This document shows positions 11,901 to 23,918 of a stretch of DNA of 64,000 bases, piece by piece. Source of the stretch: Aphelenchoides besseyi (lineage: Eukaryota; Nematoda; Chromadorea; Rhabditida; Aphelenchoididae); assembly GCA_024699855.1 (NCBI GenBank), contig JAMPIQ010000001.1:18077643-18141642 (forward strand), written 5' to 3'. How positions within the stretch are numbered: position 1 is the first letter of the stretch; each line of letters starts with the position of its first letter. Both the position numbers and the translations under genes were made by a program. A model generated the notes under the pieces. It was given only the letters and a program-made list of their open reading frames with translations. It ran no database searches and was not told the DNA's origin.

Positions 11901-14900
11901 GATGGTGACCAGCGAAGTCGAACGTAAGTCGAGTCAGAAGCGATTACTTGCGGTTGTCCGGGACGTGTTATTGAGGGATTGAATTGACCAGTAGTTTGCT
12001 TGCCAGGTTGTTGAACTTCCGAGTCGTTACGTCGCTCAGGTGGTGAAGGTCTGGTGCGTAGAAAGCCGGTAGTTTGACTCGGTTCCGATAAACTACCGTC
12101 CTCATATCGCATCAGCACTCGAAACTCGTAATCTTCATTTGGTCGAAGATTCCCAGCTAAAAGAAACTATCGACTTAAGCACATCATGATTGTGTACCTT
12201 CAAATCGACAACGAGAAACAGGATGCTCGTTTACGAGACGCCAACTTTGTGTTGGCCTGTTGCGATATTCAATCTGTAAACGGTTGCTCGTACTTTGTGA
12301 GCTCAACCAAACATACCAAATAAGAGGGATTGGGTGCGATTGATTGTGGCGAATTCCATTCGAGCACAACCCGATCGGCGTCAACGTTCAGAACCCGAAG
12401 ATTGTTTGGAGGCGCACCTTAACAACATAATACATGAATCATTTCAACACAAATATGACAAGTGAATTCCGTTGCTTCAACGGTCTTATCAAACAAATAT
12501 TTTTGCTAACCTGATTTTCGTGGACTAATTGGATGACTGCTCGGTGATGAGGGACCAAAACCTGCGCAATTGGCGGCCGAGACACGAAATCGATAGTCGA
12601 GATCTTCGAGTTTCGATACTGAAAAAAGGAACCGTAAACATGGAAAGTAAGAGCGCTGGTCGAATGGCCAATTGAGATTCCGTGAATTCTCGACGTGAAA
12701 TTGAATTTGGACGCACGAAAAGCGAACTCATTTTTGGTTTCGACGATACGTAAACTTCTTCACGTCCGCTTTCGGCGACCCAATCATATCAGTTGAAGAC
12801 GTGAACGCACCGAAAAGCGTCCTGTCGCGAGGAAAAGCCGATGGCGCGTTGCTCATAAAAATTCGCCGCGACGCTAATGCATGAAGGTGGTAAAATGGGA
12901 CGTTTTGCGTGTGATGCAAAATCAAAACAAGGGCGCAAATTGAAGACAAAAGAGTGCGCAAAAGGATCTCTCCGGTCACTCTCTCGACGTTCGAAATTCG
13001 CATGTCGATAAGTGGGACTTCAAAAGACGCCAAAAGTGGAGCTCGCAGGTCAAATACGTGAATTCTCGCAGCACCAATCGGACTTACCATTACGATGCAA
13101 ATCCAACACATCGAAATGACTCCCTTCATGCCATTCGCGCCAACGGTACGGCCGCCGTTCGAACATTTTTAGACGAAAAGAAAATTGAATTCACTCTATA
13201 GCCTTTAAAATACTAAACGGAGACCGCTGCGTGTATCATAAGGTCATGTCAGACGCGAAAATAACAAAAGGATCATTTGCATTTCCGTGTGAAAAAAAGC
13301 ATTGAAATTCATCGTTTCTCTCGATGAACAATCTTAACAACGAGCAGACAACTTGACTCATAGCTTTTCGTTGCCCAGTGGCTGTAGTCAAAAATGAGGT
13401 GGCAGCAATAGTCATCTCGTTGACGAGATAGGCGGAAATGTTAAAACTTGCAATAAACTTTTATGCGAATAGAAAGCAAATAATATGGTGAATTAAAAGT
13501 TACAAACCTTTGCACTCGTTGTCAACCAAAAGTTCGTCATGAGCAGCCATCCAGTTATCATCTTCGCTTCTTCGAAACTCAACAAGATAGCCGAGAATCT
13601 CTCCGGCTATGCCTGAATGATCTGGCGGTGACCAGGATAACAGAATGTCGTTCTCATCAGTCAGAATGGCGTTTGGCTGAGGGGGAGCTGAAGGGACAGC
13701 ACTAGTCGATGGCTCGATCGGCGTTTTTTGGTGCACTTCTTCATGCTCAGTGATACACGAATGACTGAGATCAATTCCCGCATTATCGTAGTCGTATTCC
13801 GAAATGGCCCCTAAACAGTAAAACTTAAATCCTCGAATCAAATTGGACTTACTATCAACTCCATTAGAAAGTGGATTGCCATCGGCATCAAAATAAATGT
13901 CCGCCGGATCAACGGGAATTTGTTTGATCGACCGAGTGGTTGTGATCTTCGTAACTCGAGTAACTTTTTGTGTTGAATGCGAGTACTTGTCCTCTTCGGA
14001 ATAAGTGGTTGTGTTGTCGAGAGCTGTCGAATCGGGATCGTCCATATGCGTTTCGTACGTGTACGTTTTGCGCGTACTTCGTGCAGATGTTTGACCTGGC
14101 AATTGAGTAACGTAGGTATGAGCCATTCTAAAATGTCGAGAACGTCCGAAGAAGCTGTTTTCAAACTCACATCGGGTCATTGACGATTTCTTCCGTTGGC
14201 AAATCTCGCCATTCCAAAGGGACGTCTTTACCGGCCAATGTACTAAAATAGCAAAGTCAAACAATGGAGGTTTTAATCGACTCGTTTGAAGCTAACACAC
14301 ACCCGCAGCTCCCGCGCCTTCAAGTTCCAATCGCTCTCGAAAAGTCAACACTCTCGTGCGCTTATGATACGACCAAACGTCGTCGTTATCGTTCACAGCA
14401 GAAAACAAACAAACCGAAAAGAACCGTTGCAAATGTCGACAATTAGAAATCGAATGTACAAATCAATTCGGAAGAAACCGCCTTGTGCGAACTTCGAGAG
14501 CGAAACCACAAACCCTACGGACGAACTTACTTACAGAGGGCGGTAAGCTGCGCGTGGCCAGATCGTCAAAGCGACTTAAAATCACTCAAAAAGTGCGGAT
14601 TTTTTGGTTAAAACAAAAATCTGAGCGAAAGAAGTTGGTGGAGCTTGTCGACGAAAATTGGAACCAATTAGCGGAATCAGTCGACCTCTCCGAATGTGCA
14701 AACGGTCAATTTCCGATCAAAATCAACGAGTTTAATGAAATTCGAGTTGTCGCCGTACACCAGAAGGTAAACAAGATTGGCGCTGTGTAAGACGAGAGTT
14801 TGGACACGAATTGGCGTTTTAGTGGTTTGCGCAAAATGTGCGAAAGCACGTGGACCCTAGGACCGGTCATCACGAAACCATTGGGATATGAAATTAGAAA

Positions 14901-15466
14901 TTCTTTTTGCTTCGTGGCCTCAGGATATGAATTTATGCAGCCAAAAAGAAGAGCACATGAACATTTTTTGATTAAAACTCAAAAATCGAGCGACGAGCGC
15001 AGTCGGAGGTCGATCTCGAATATGAATGTAAATAATACCGTCGCCGCCCTCCGAAAAAAATTACTGCAGGTGACGACGAGCGTGTAAAAAGCGCGAGATG
15101 GAAAAGTCGGATTTTCCAACCTCGAACTCTTTTCGCACAAACTTTGACGGCAACTCGCGTTTCAATCGACGGAAAGGTGCGAATGCCGAGCGTAAGTGTC
15201 GTTGGCTAATTAACTCACCTGACTAGCGTGTCCACTTGTTCGGACGTGAAGACCTCGCGTTTTCGTTGCGTTCTTTCGATTCGCGATGTCGACGACGTTG
15301 TTTGGTGTTCTCGCGGCGAGTGGACGCCGTCGCTTTGGGTCTCTTCCTCGGGAATCACTTCCATTGTGGCGCCCGGAAACGATTGAGACCACACGGCCGA
15401 CGGACTCGGCACCGAGTTGGAGATGGCGATTGCCGTCGCTGTAGTTGCATTTCCACCGCCCATCAT
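8953..15466 (-). CDS. jac-1: p120/delta-catenin with four fibronectin type III domains (JAC-1-like)
   Basis: A large multi-exon gene. Exon 1 (15219-15466) begins MMGGGNATTAT. After a 1-kb intron, exons 14171-14242, 13853-14127 and about 13507-13810 encode a segment with TRVTKITTTRSIKQIPVD...DADGNP. That segment resembles the conserved Thr-rich N-terminal block of vertebrate p120 and delta-catenin. Four FN3 domains follow (about 13720-11260), recognisable from LSWSPPDHSG, VLEWNSPQS, LRWSPST and ICWLPAKS with their YRFRVSA/YEFRVL strands. The armadillo array (about 10990-9430) reads DASGYLQHLTF, ACGSLKNLAFGRG, EATGALWNISS, CILRNLSYR, ASGAAIQNLAAC and VTALRNLCID. A Lys-rich loop (PKSKKKSNNLFKKNKKE) sits at the usual arm insertion. 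The last exon ends in DSWV, a PDZ-binding tail known from delta-catenin and ARVCF. Family role: binds the cadherin juxtamembrane tail at adherens junctions and tunes adhesion and Rho GTPases. FN3 repeats are reported for nematode JAC-1. The exact start codon is the least certain part. Confidence 0.88.
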
Positions 15467-18348
15467 TGCTTTCGAAATGATCAAATCGAAACAAATGGAC
15501 TGGTCATTTCAACGGGTTGACATCATCTAAAAACTCGTCTTCAGAGATCATTCAATCAAGCAGCTAAACGGCGAATACACGAACTCGACGGAACACCCAT
15601 GAAGTAGGGGAGTAGCAACTCGCAAATCCCGCCGGACATTCTCACAAGAAGTTGAAGTGAACTCGAATGGTCCAATGGACAAAACTCGAAGAAGCGCGGG
15701 TCAGCCGGAGGCTCTAGAAGTGCCAAAAGCCGTTGAATTTAAATTTTACTGCCGCCTTCTGTCCCGCGTCGACATTTTGATAAATTTCTCGAGATGACAC
15801 ATGAATCGACATCAAAAATGAAAATCGCGCGATTCGAACGGCCGCCACTTTCAACGGCGTTTATGTCAAGAAGGTCAACGTTTGGCTGTTAGGTTAGGAG
15901 TTGAAAAACGGAAGAGCGACCATCCGCTTTACAAGTGCCGTTCTCGAGCATTCCGAAGGAATTTCCGTTGTTTATTTTCGACCCCACCAGGCAATTGGAC
16001 ATGCGGCCACTCATTACGACAACCGAAATCGGCATTTGGGGACCAGAAAGAGAAAAACGTTTGATTTATGTGCAACAAGCGTCGTACGGTCTCCTTTGAC
16101 AGGGAAAACTGATCGACTCGCACGGGCGTCTTCATAACTTTCAGTGTCGGAAGTTAGCATTTCGAATCGAAATGTCAAATCAGGACCTTTGCGATGGCAA
16201 ATGCGTCTGGAACTATAAACGAAATGGGATTGTGGTGCCGTTCCTTCAAAATAAGAAATCGAGCGGAAGTGACGAGTTCATTCGTGGTCCACTTCTTGCC
16301 CAATTAGCGCAAGAGTGAATCTCAAATCGCAAGAATCAGGACGAGAAATTAGAAGTGCCAATCCAGAAAGACGTCGCTTCCAATTCATTTTATGGCAAAA
16401 ATTGAAGTGAGGGCGCAAAGACGGGAATCGCGCAAAATTTTGTTGACGCGAACGGCTATTTTCCCGAGCGTCTTGCTCAAATTGAAGCCAATGGACAGTG
16501 GGAATATGCGTCGAAAAACCAACTGGACGTCGAGTCGCAAAACGGTCGAAACGTGATACGACAAGTGAAATGCAAAACGGTGCGAACACCCAAAACGAAA
16601 AAGGTTATTCGCATGAAGAAACGTGTATTCTTTCAATCGTCTTTTAAATTTGCAGCACAAAACGTGGTCGTCCAACGTCTTGAAAAGCGTCGTGAAGACG
16701 TTTGGACGCAAAACGGAAGAAACCACGGAACCTAACAGTTTGACCTCTTGACCATTTTTTGCGAAAGGACGGAAATTAGTTGAAAGATTTTTGCGTCCAA
16801 AAATAAAATGTGCACTCGTTTTTAATTACCAAAACATTTTTTGAACGGAAGCTTGTTGCCTGCGGTAAACAATAAAAAAGTTGCAGGCGTCGAGATCTCA
16901 TGGACAGATCGAGAGTAAGCGGGAAACAGGCGGCTCTATTAGAATTTTTTGGAAAGCAGGTGGAAGCTAAAAGGTAGTCGCGAAAAAAGTTTGGCCACCC
17001 GCTTAAAAGATATTTCTCAGTGGGACATCCACAAAAAAAGGAAGGTGATCAGTGTGTTCAATTTTGCGGACTCATCGGTTTTGTGTGGTCTGAGTGATGA
17101 CAAGTGATGTACGAATGCCACAAGGAATGTCGACGCCAATACACGGATTTGTGGAGGAAAGCAATCGCGCTCTTGAAAAACCCGAAGAACGCAAATAAAA
17201 TCGTGGGACCGACTTTCGAAAACGATCTTTGCGTAAACCCGGGAGTTAAAACAATACGTTGACGTTCGCGCAATTGCATGACCGGAAGTTGAATGTGTCA
17301 AAAGACAAACATTTTGGCTTTTCAACTTTGCGTTGCCGTGGCGAATTCGCGCAGTCGGAAGTTGAAAGTGAAGGCCTGCAGTAGCCAAGAGGCCGAAGAA
17401 TGCGCCGAGTCGTTTTCCGCCTTACTGCGCGATACAAACTGACAGCCGAGGGCGAAGTTCTTCAAGCCGAAAATGGCGGAAATCAACGAAAAGAAGCTCG
17501 TCGAGTAACACCAATGGACTCATCACTCAATGAACGTCGAGACAAAAATCTTCAACAGGATTACAATTGAAAACACTTGAAATGGAAACGATCGTTCTTT
17601 TTTGTTGTTCATTATCAATTGGTTTGTATTTGATGGCAACTTTCAATCTTCGACGACCGGTCGTAAACTCGCAAGTGGCCGTCGAGCAGCGGCGTTTTCA
17701 AACTCTGCTACGGCTGTTGATGCAACCGCTCTGCTTTTGGCGCGACTGTCTCCTCTACGGCACATTCGTTTGTCGCTCTTTAAACCCTTCGCACCACAAT
17801 TTTTGGCTTCATGGCAACACGACGGTAGTGGCAGTCGTGTGTTTTCTTGGCGGATTGTGGTCCCGTTTTCACGTCCGACCGTTGAAGTTCGGATCAACGG
17901 AAAGTGGTTCCACAAATTTCTAAACAATTTCATCAGCTCGCGCCAACCAACCGCATTTTATCGTTGGATTCGAGCGGCACGTTTTGTTCGGCCGACCACA
18001 TCGCATTTGTGGGGTCTGTTGCCCTCTTTTGGCCATTCCGAGTTGTCGTCGCGCCCGCGGCATATTCTACTACTACCAATGGCCGGGTCGTTTGGCGTCG
18101 GGACCGCAACGGCCTTCAGTTCTCCCACGAAGTTGTCTCAACTTGGCGGTCTCTATTCTCCATTCTTCTTTTTGCGAAGTTGCCAATCCGCTTGCAACTT
18201 AAATGTTTTCAAGCACGATTCCATGAGCCGCACGTAATTCTTCGGTCGTCTGTTTACTTTTGAGCGCGCGTCTTCGTCCCATCGCAACCTCACGTTGCTC
18301 TCCGTTCTTTGTAATCTCGCAGTTTGCTCCAACTTTGTTTTAGGTCAG
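15467..18348. other. Intergenic, no gene recognised
   Basis: About 2.9 kb between divergent genes, the catenin on minus and the MADF gene on plus, so it probably holds both promoters. Its open frames, the longest being about 210 codons on plus at 17602-18237, overlap comparable frames on the other strand. They show no domain, signal peptide or splice structure that I recognise. I treat them as chance frames. Confidence 0.4.
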
Positions 18349-19438
18349 ATGCCTCAAAATGCAATACCCAGCTGTTGCTTGACTCCGGATCAAAAAGAAT
18401 CGCTAATCAAGGCGGTGCACGATAGACCGGCGATTTGGGACACAGGGAGTGACGAGTACAACGATGCCGCTCAGCGACGCAAAGCCTACGAAGAAGTTGC
18501 CGAAATACTCTCGGTTGGAAACCAAAAGTATCGTGCACCCGAAGTGCAAGTCGAATGGAAAAAACTTCGTGAGTGTCATTAGAGTACACAGAAATCCTTT
18601 CCTTCAGGTGATGTCTTCAATCGAACGTTGAAAAAGGCAGCCACCGGAAACATGAGTGAAGTTTGTTGGCGCTATTGGAATGAAATGAAGTTCATTGCAA
18701 CACCTGAGCAATTGGCATCTTTGAAGTGAGTTTGTTGATCAAAGTAGAATCTGATGTTTTTTTGCAGAATCAAATCAACCGAAAAACCTGAACAATCGAC
18801 TCAGCCAACCGTTGATATTTACGGTCTACGTCGTTTGCTGGAACGGACGGCTCGTGGAAATTCCGAAGAATCGGCATTCGAAGGCGAAGAAGACGATGGA
18901 ATCGAAAACGAAACACAACCCTTGAGCTTCGAATGGATTGCGTATGTTGAAGGCCTAGAATCTCATCTTCTCATTTGTTTTAGAGCGCAATGTGCTGCCC
19001 GTTCAGCGGAAACCGAAGACGCAGAAACCAATCAGCAACACGAATCAACTGACGGCGATTCGGCAGTTGCAGCTCCCAACGGAGAGTCCTCGAGTTATGA
19101 AGAGTAATTACCGATTTTATTAATTTCATTTATGGTCTTTGTTTTAGACCTATTGGCTTGTCTGATCTCACAACTACCTCTCCACTGCCTAAACGTCGTC
19201 GTTTGTACCAGAAACCGCGAACCGCAATAACTCCATTGATTGCAAACACAAAAGCTGACGGTGACACTTTCGATGCTTTTGGTAAGAACAATCTCAACAT
19301 ACTTGCTGACTACCGATCTTAGGAGCTTACGTAGCTACTCAACTGCGTGCGATCTCAAAGCGAAATCGATTCACCGGTGTTGTAATGAAACGTGAATTGA
19401 TCGAACTTTGTTTTAAATACGAGCTTGAGAACATTTGA
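18349..19438 (+). CDS. MADF-domain DNA-binding protein
   Basis: Six exons join in frame (18349-18568, 18608-18725, 18768-18941, 18984-19103, 19148-19281, 19323-19438). An N-terminal MADF (Myb/SANT-like, Adf-1) domain runs from LIKAVHDRPAIWDTGSDEYN through AYEEVAEIL, VQVEWKKLRDVFNRTL and CWRYWNEMKFI, with the expected three-helix spacing and Trp residues. An acidic, low-complexity middle follows, then a basic cluster (PKRRRLYQKPR) that could be a nuclear localisation signal. The end (FDAFGAYVATQLRAI...LIELCFKYELENI) sits where MADF proteins often carry a BESS interaction motif, but the match is weak. Such proteins act as sequence-specific transcription regulators. The ATG directly follows CAG in TTTTAGGTCAG, fitting a trans-spliced leader acceptor. 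The target genes are unknown. Confidence 0.85.
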
Positions 19439-19618
19439 TTTGCAACCGGCTAAAATTTTCGCTACGATGGCTTATTCGCATTGCCTTTTATTGCCCGAAA
19501 ATATCCCATAGAATAAATACGAAAAACTCTTGGAGATGTATATTTACAGAATACGGAAAACCCGTGAACTTAAAAAGTGAGCGACGGGACTCATTTAGAA
19601 ATGTGAAAAGGTAAGAAC

Positions 19619-21266
19619 TCATTTGAAAACTCCAGCGGTTCGTAGAATCAAGTAAACACCAATGATGATCAACACCGTGATGAAAATGCCCAAAATTATC
19701 GTCCATTTCAGATTCTTCAAACAGAAATTACGTTGAACTCGACGTGCGGTGGTACGGAAGGTTTCTGACTGAAAAAAAGAAGAGTTTTAAGACACCAACT
19801 CGAAACTGTTTACCGATTGTTGTAACGCCGCTGCTCGAGTATCCAAGTTGTCCAGACGTTCACCGCGTTCCATTACGCGCATCACGTTCTCCGACATCAC
19901 ACCTTTGACCTAAAGAACCAATGGACTTATTCAAATGGACACATGAGATACCTGTTCAACTTCTTGTTGCAAATCACTAACACGTTGCTTATGTTGGGGA
20001 TCCATTTTGCGGTTGAAATTCGCCTGAAATTGACTGTAAATCGTTTGTATGTGTGAATCGCAAACAAGGCATTGGAGGAGTTGAAGAGAAATCGGGACGC
20101 GGAACGTCAATATGAACCACGAAGGCACCTGATTCATCGACAAAAAGATCACCGATTGTAAGTGATGGGAATTCGTTGCGTTTTCGAAATTGATCTCGCC
20201 AATCGATGACGATGAGCGGTTAGTGAACAAACACGAAGAGGAACGAAGAGTGTGAGTGAGGAGTCTTATCGTTCGATTTACGTCACCGTTTTCATATTCC
20301 GCTTAAAATCCGAAACGAAAATCTGGGTCGATAGGTGAGATCGAATCCGGAGCTGCCGAATGCTTTTAGAATTTCCACCGTTTAAAAGCGCAAACACGAG
20401 ATGACGGCAATTGAACACGAGACTCCCAACTGTCCCAAACCACTTGTTTTTGTCGGTTTCTATCGTTGATAGAAACGAAACGGCGAACGGAATGTTTGCC
20501 TTAAGTTTTGTCGGCAACACTCACACATTCGCACACGCACAAACTTCTGCAGACGTTTTGAATCGTGAAGGAAAATGGTATGAAACGAATGGTGAATGAC
20601 TCTTTTAAACGTATTACTTCGATACGTGAATACTCGGGAATCGCTCACACAGCGGGGATGCATTCTGTGATGAACAGAAACCGAAAACCACTCATAACGT
20701 AAAGACGGACAACCTCCTTAGGCTAACCGGAAAGAAGTGCAAAGGAGACGAAGACCAATGATCCTCAATCGGGAATATTGTCCGTCAAATCCACTTACCG
20801 TCGATTGCAGGAGCGGTTCACGAAGTCGATTTTGGAGCTCGTCGACGTTCGGTTCGAGAAGAAACGGGATCACCGAAGCATGGCTGACGTACGAAGTGTG
20901 AATTCCGTCAAAAAACTGAGCAACATTTTTTAATTCAAGACCTTTATCGCAAATACATAAATAACCCAACTTGTGCGGAGGTTCATCGTAAACTACGCCG
21001 TGTAAATCACAACTAAACTCAGTCATTGAACTATTTGAATGTACAGAAACAAACCGTTGATTCAATGATATGCTGTAGAGCTGCCGATGAATGAATTTGT
21101 CCAAATGTTGTTCAACCAACGTACAAATGTCCAAGGTTGCGGGAAGCTGATGTACGATTGCACTGAACTCGCTACTTCCCGCATCTTCATCGCTGGATGT
21201 CGCTTCGGCTAACGGCCGAATTCGGGACTCATCGTCGATTCGTGTCAAAATTATTTTGTAGATCAT
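19619..21266 (-). CDS. vamp-7: Longin-type R-SNARE, VAMP7-like
   Basis: An N-terminal longin domain (exon about 20800-21266, with the core GYLCICDKGLELKNVAQFF) is joined in phase across a 0.75-kb intron to the exon ANFNRKMDPQHKQRVSDLQQ. Two further exons carry the SNARE helix (VKGVMSENVMRVMERGERLD, then SETFRTTARRVQRNF) and a C-terminal membrane anchor (LKWTIILGIFITVLIIIG). The zero-layer arginine is present in MERGERL, which makes it an R-SNARE. The longin domain plus this linker fits VAMP7 better than VAMP8, which lacks the longin part. VAMP7 drives fusion of late endosomes, lysosomes and secretory carriers. A possible extra 42-bp, frame-neutral intron lies inside the longin exon near the residues VSVHSNSSMTEF. 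The protein ends TAGVFK. Confidence 0.87.
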
Positions 21267-22012
21267 CTCAACTTCTTAGCCCTAAAAACCAAGTCCAATT
21301 CTTAAGTTTCGATGGCAGTTTGATAAACGAAGGAGTCAGCTTAACTCGTATTTCATTTTGACTCTTCCTTCAGTTGGAAGTTTTATTTAACGAACAGACA
21401 AAACACAAGGTGTTAACAAATAGTCGCGCGTCAATCGAGAGAAACAACTTCAACAGTCAACGCCTGTTATGTACAACAACATGAAAGACCGTGAAAAGTT
21501 GCCGTTTGCTTTTGATCGTTTAACGGCAAAAAAGACGGAAACAATTAAAAGACATTTCATCGACAACGTTGACTCACTAACACAAATCTATAAGCGTATA
21601 AAGAAACCAAATGTGAGAAAAATCATAAACGACGGGAGTATCCTATTTCGGTAAAAAATGTGAAGGAAAGAAGAAACGTGAACGTGAGGAAGAAAAAGAA
21701 CACGTGAATTTTCCTGAGTTTCAGACAATTTTTGTGCATCAACAACTGAATCTGCAACCCAAAGTCCCGGGCTAGTATTGTGATCGAAAGTGCATGGAGT
21801 TGCACGGGTTTTAAACTGCAGTTATATAGAAAGTGGAGAGAAAAGGCGGCAATGGAGAAACAAAACGAACGACCAGTATTTTAAAAGCCTAACAAACAAC
21901 ACGTTACGGTGGAGAAAACAAGATCATTGTTGCTGGAGCCCAACAAAAAGTCTCCGTTCCTCGTAGGTATTTATCGGTTTGTTGCATGGCAAATCAGTAC
22001 AAAAAAGTAGAT
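21267..22012. other. Intergenic, nothing recognised
   Basis: AT-rich region between the VAMP7 start and the 3' end of ATG101 on the same strand. A short plus-strand frame (21469-21654) is Lys-rich and has no recognisable motif. The 3' UTR of ATG101 should lie here. Confidence 0.4.
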
Positions 22013-23013
22013 CTAACTGAACTTCAAGATGCCTTGAGTCAATTTGGATAAATCGCGAATGAAGTAGCCGGATCGACTGTTTGGATCAGAACGTTTGGGA
22101 ACTAAAAACAATCAAAATGAGTCGCATGATCGGAACACTCTTCACTCACCTAAATTCGACTCAACTCGAAACAAATAAGGTTCGCAATCAGTGAAACCAT
22201 CGTTAAAAACATCTTTTAAGTTCTCTCGATTTGGCGTGTTTGGCCTGAAAATTAATCTTCAATCAGACAGCACTTGCTTCAATCACTTACATGTACTGAG
22301 CCCGGTTCACGAGATGGCAGATCGAAAGAACCGTGTCGCCCAACTTTTCTCCCACATACGCGCGCATAAGAGAGAAATCATCTGAAGGAAAACGGATATC
22401 AAAAAACCGAAATTCTCCACTTACCACTTGATTCAATGCGCACAACTTCCAAATTGAGATCCCAAACTTCCCATGGCAAAGCCTCTTCATTTAACGGCCA
22501 CTGACGACGTCGTTTCTGATAGAACTCTAATTTCATTTGCGTTGTAATCAAATTCTCCCAACGTTCAATTCCAAACTGACGAACACTCGGCGAAGGAGAG
22601 GATGAAGTGGATTGAGGTGAGGATCCGACTATGAAACCACCGGGTTTTATTGCTGTACTAACTGCATCGGCTATTTCGCCAACTTCTTTCTCGACGTTGG
22701 TGATGAGTTCCGGACTGTTTACCCGTACCTAAACAACAAAATTTGAAACGAATTCAACGAATTAACAACTCACGTATGCAAGATCGATTTCTTCACAAGC
22801 GACCTCCTGAAGACCGATAGACCCGATTTGATAATTTGTTTCTGTGCTGTAGTGGAACTTTCCGGTCGTTCGATGGAGCAACAGCGTGTGGAAAAAGCAT
22901 AGCGCTGTGTCTCTCACCTGCCGCGAATCCACAGTCTGAAGCAAAGATTTCCAATAACATACGCTAATCCAAAAGTCACTTACTAACTGAAACTGTCGGC
23001 TTCGGGCATTCAT
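22013..23013 (-). CDS. epg-9: Autophagy protein ATG101 (EPG-9-like)
   Basis: Exon 1 (MNARSRQFQL) joins TVDSRQVRDTALCFFHTLLL, followed by HRTTGKFHYSTETNYQIGSI and EEIDLAYVRV. This matches the start of ATG101 almost block by block. Later exons give LEFYQKRRRQWPLNEEALPW, EVWDLNLEV and VGEKLGDTVLSICHLVNRAQ, then YMPNTPNRENLKDVFNDGF and CEPYLFRVE, ending ILKFS. ATG101 is a HORMA-fold partner of ATG13 in the ULK1/UNC-51 autophagy-initiation complex. The WF finger that recruits downstream factors reads WPL here, where the human protein has WPF. A Ser/Pro-rich insertion (SSPQSTSSSPSPS) precedes the finger. The ATG lies 8 bases after a TTCTTCAG acceptor, consistent with trans-splicing. Confidence 0.92.
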
Positions 23014-23039
23014 ACACTACTCTGAAGAAAAATTTCGAA

Positions 23040-23426
23040 TTACGGACTGAAAGAAACGGAATCCGCGATTTGTATAACACGGCAATTCAAAGAACAAGAT
23101 TTCCAATCAGTCGGTTTGCAAATGCGGTTAGCCGATGGTTGATAGAACAAACGCCCTTTTCCCAAATAAACTGCGACAAACACTCTCACTTTTTTCTCCC
23201 CATCTTTTGCATCTCCCCCATCCATCGCTCCGTTCGACTCATACCCCTCAATTCCGAGCACACGCGCAACTGCAAAGTACAAGAGGAGAGTCGACCACGA
23301 GTTCTTGTAAAAGTAATTCTTTGGAACCAAAGGCATTGGGTTCGAAAGACCCCAATCACTTTTCAGTTCCCTTACGTAAACACTCGAGACTAAAATCGAT
23401 TGACACAAAAGTAGAAATCTTATCAT
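23040..23426 (-). CDS. Possible small secreted peptide, uncharacterised
   Basis: An open frame of 128 codons starts MIRFLLLCQSILVSSVYVRE, which looks like a signal peptide, and ends 27 bases before the ATG101 start. An alternative reading splices from GTAAGGG after SSVY to the acceptor CTTTGCAG. This gives a very short peptide ending EMQKMGRKK, where GRKK would be a cleavage and amidation signal. I recognise neither version. It may instead be untranslated leader of ATG101. Confidence 0.25.
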   Translation of the reverse strand: MIRFLLLCQSILVSSVYVRELKSDWGLSNPMPLVPKNYFYKNSWSTLLLYFAVARVLGIEGYESNGAMDGGDAKDGEKKVRVFVAVYLGKGRLFYQPSANRICKPTDWKSCSLNCRVIQIADSVSFSP

Positions 23427-23571
23427 ATGTTTGGTTTATGGAAAAGATTGATCGTTACTAACGGACGTGAAATGACTTTTACTATCGCACATAAATAAGT
23501 GGAGGAATAATCAAATTTTAGGTGGTCGAGTTTCCTTCGATCTCGAAGCCCCTTTCAAAACACAATGCTGA

Positions 23572-23918
23572 CTAAAAAGAACGGTCAACACCTGATTTCG
23601 AAAGGCAACAGACGGCCGAACTAATTTCCAGTTGTAAAAAACGAGTTTTTTTCTGTACGCGAAGTGCAATAAAAATCAAACTGACAATCGCAGACACACC
23701 AAAAAATGTTGAAGTAAATTGACAAAATCTTTTGCTCAACACACTTGTTCGCTTCGTTGAAGAATTTTCAATGGTCGGAAGGCCATTTGGGGCGTTTTTT
23801 CTGATTGAGTCCAAACACTAAATGGGGGCAAAGAACGCTATGGACTCACTTTTGCAGACAACTCGGGGCTGTTGGTGGCTGGTCGGGTTGCTTCCTCCTC
23901 CTTCATCTTCCCAACCAT
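23572..23918 (-). CDS. Small single-pass membrane protein, uncharacterised
   Basis: Two exons join in phase across a 38-bp intron (GTGAGTCC to CCATTTAG). The result begins MVGKMKEEEATRPATNSPEL and continues SAKCLDSIRKNAPNG, followed by a polar Ser/Thr stretch. One hydrophobic helix follows (FTSTFFGVSAIVSLIFIALR) and then a short basic, Cys-containing tail. The frame stays open upstream of this ATG for about 17 codons, so the true start may be further out. No family is recognised. The clean splice sites and single membrane segment make a real gene more likely than not. Confidence 0.42.

Noticed and set aside
12728..13129. Nested gene or alternative first exon inside the catenin gene (MKGVISMCWICIVM then GTAAGT)
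   Set aside because: Splicing it to the next catenin exon gives the wrong frame, and no other downstream exon was found.
17602..18237. 211-codon open frame on plus
   Set aside because: A comparable frame overlaps on minus. There is no domain, and composition follows the local GC-richer sequence.
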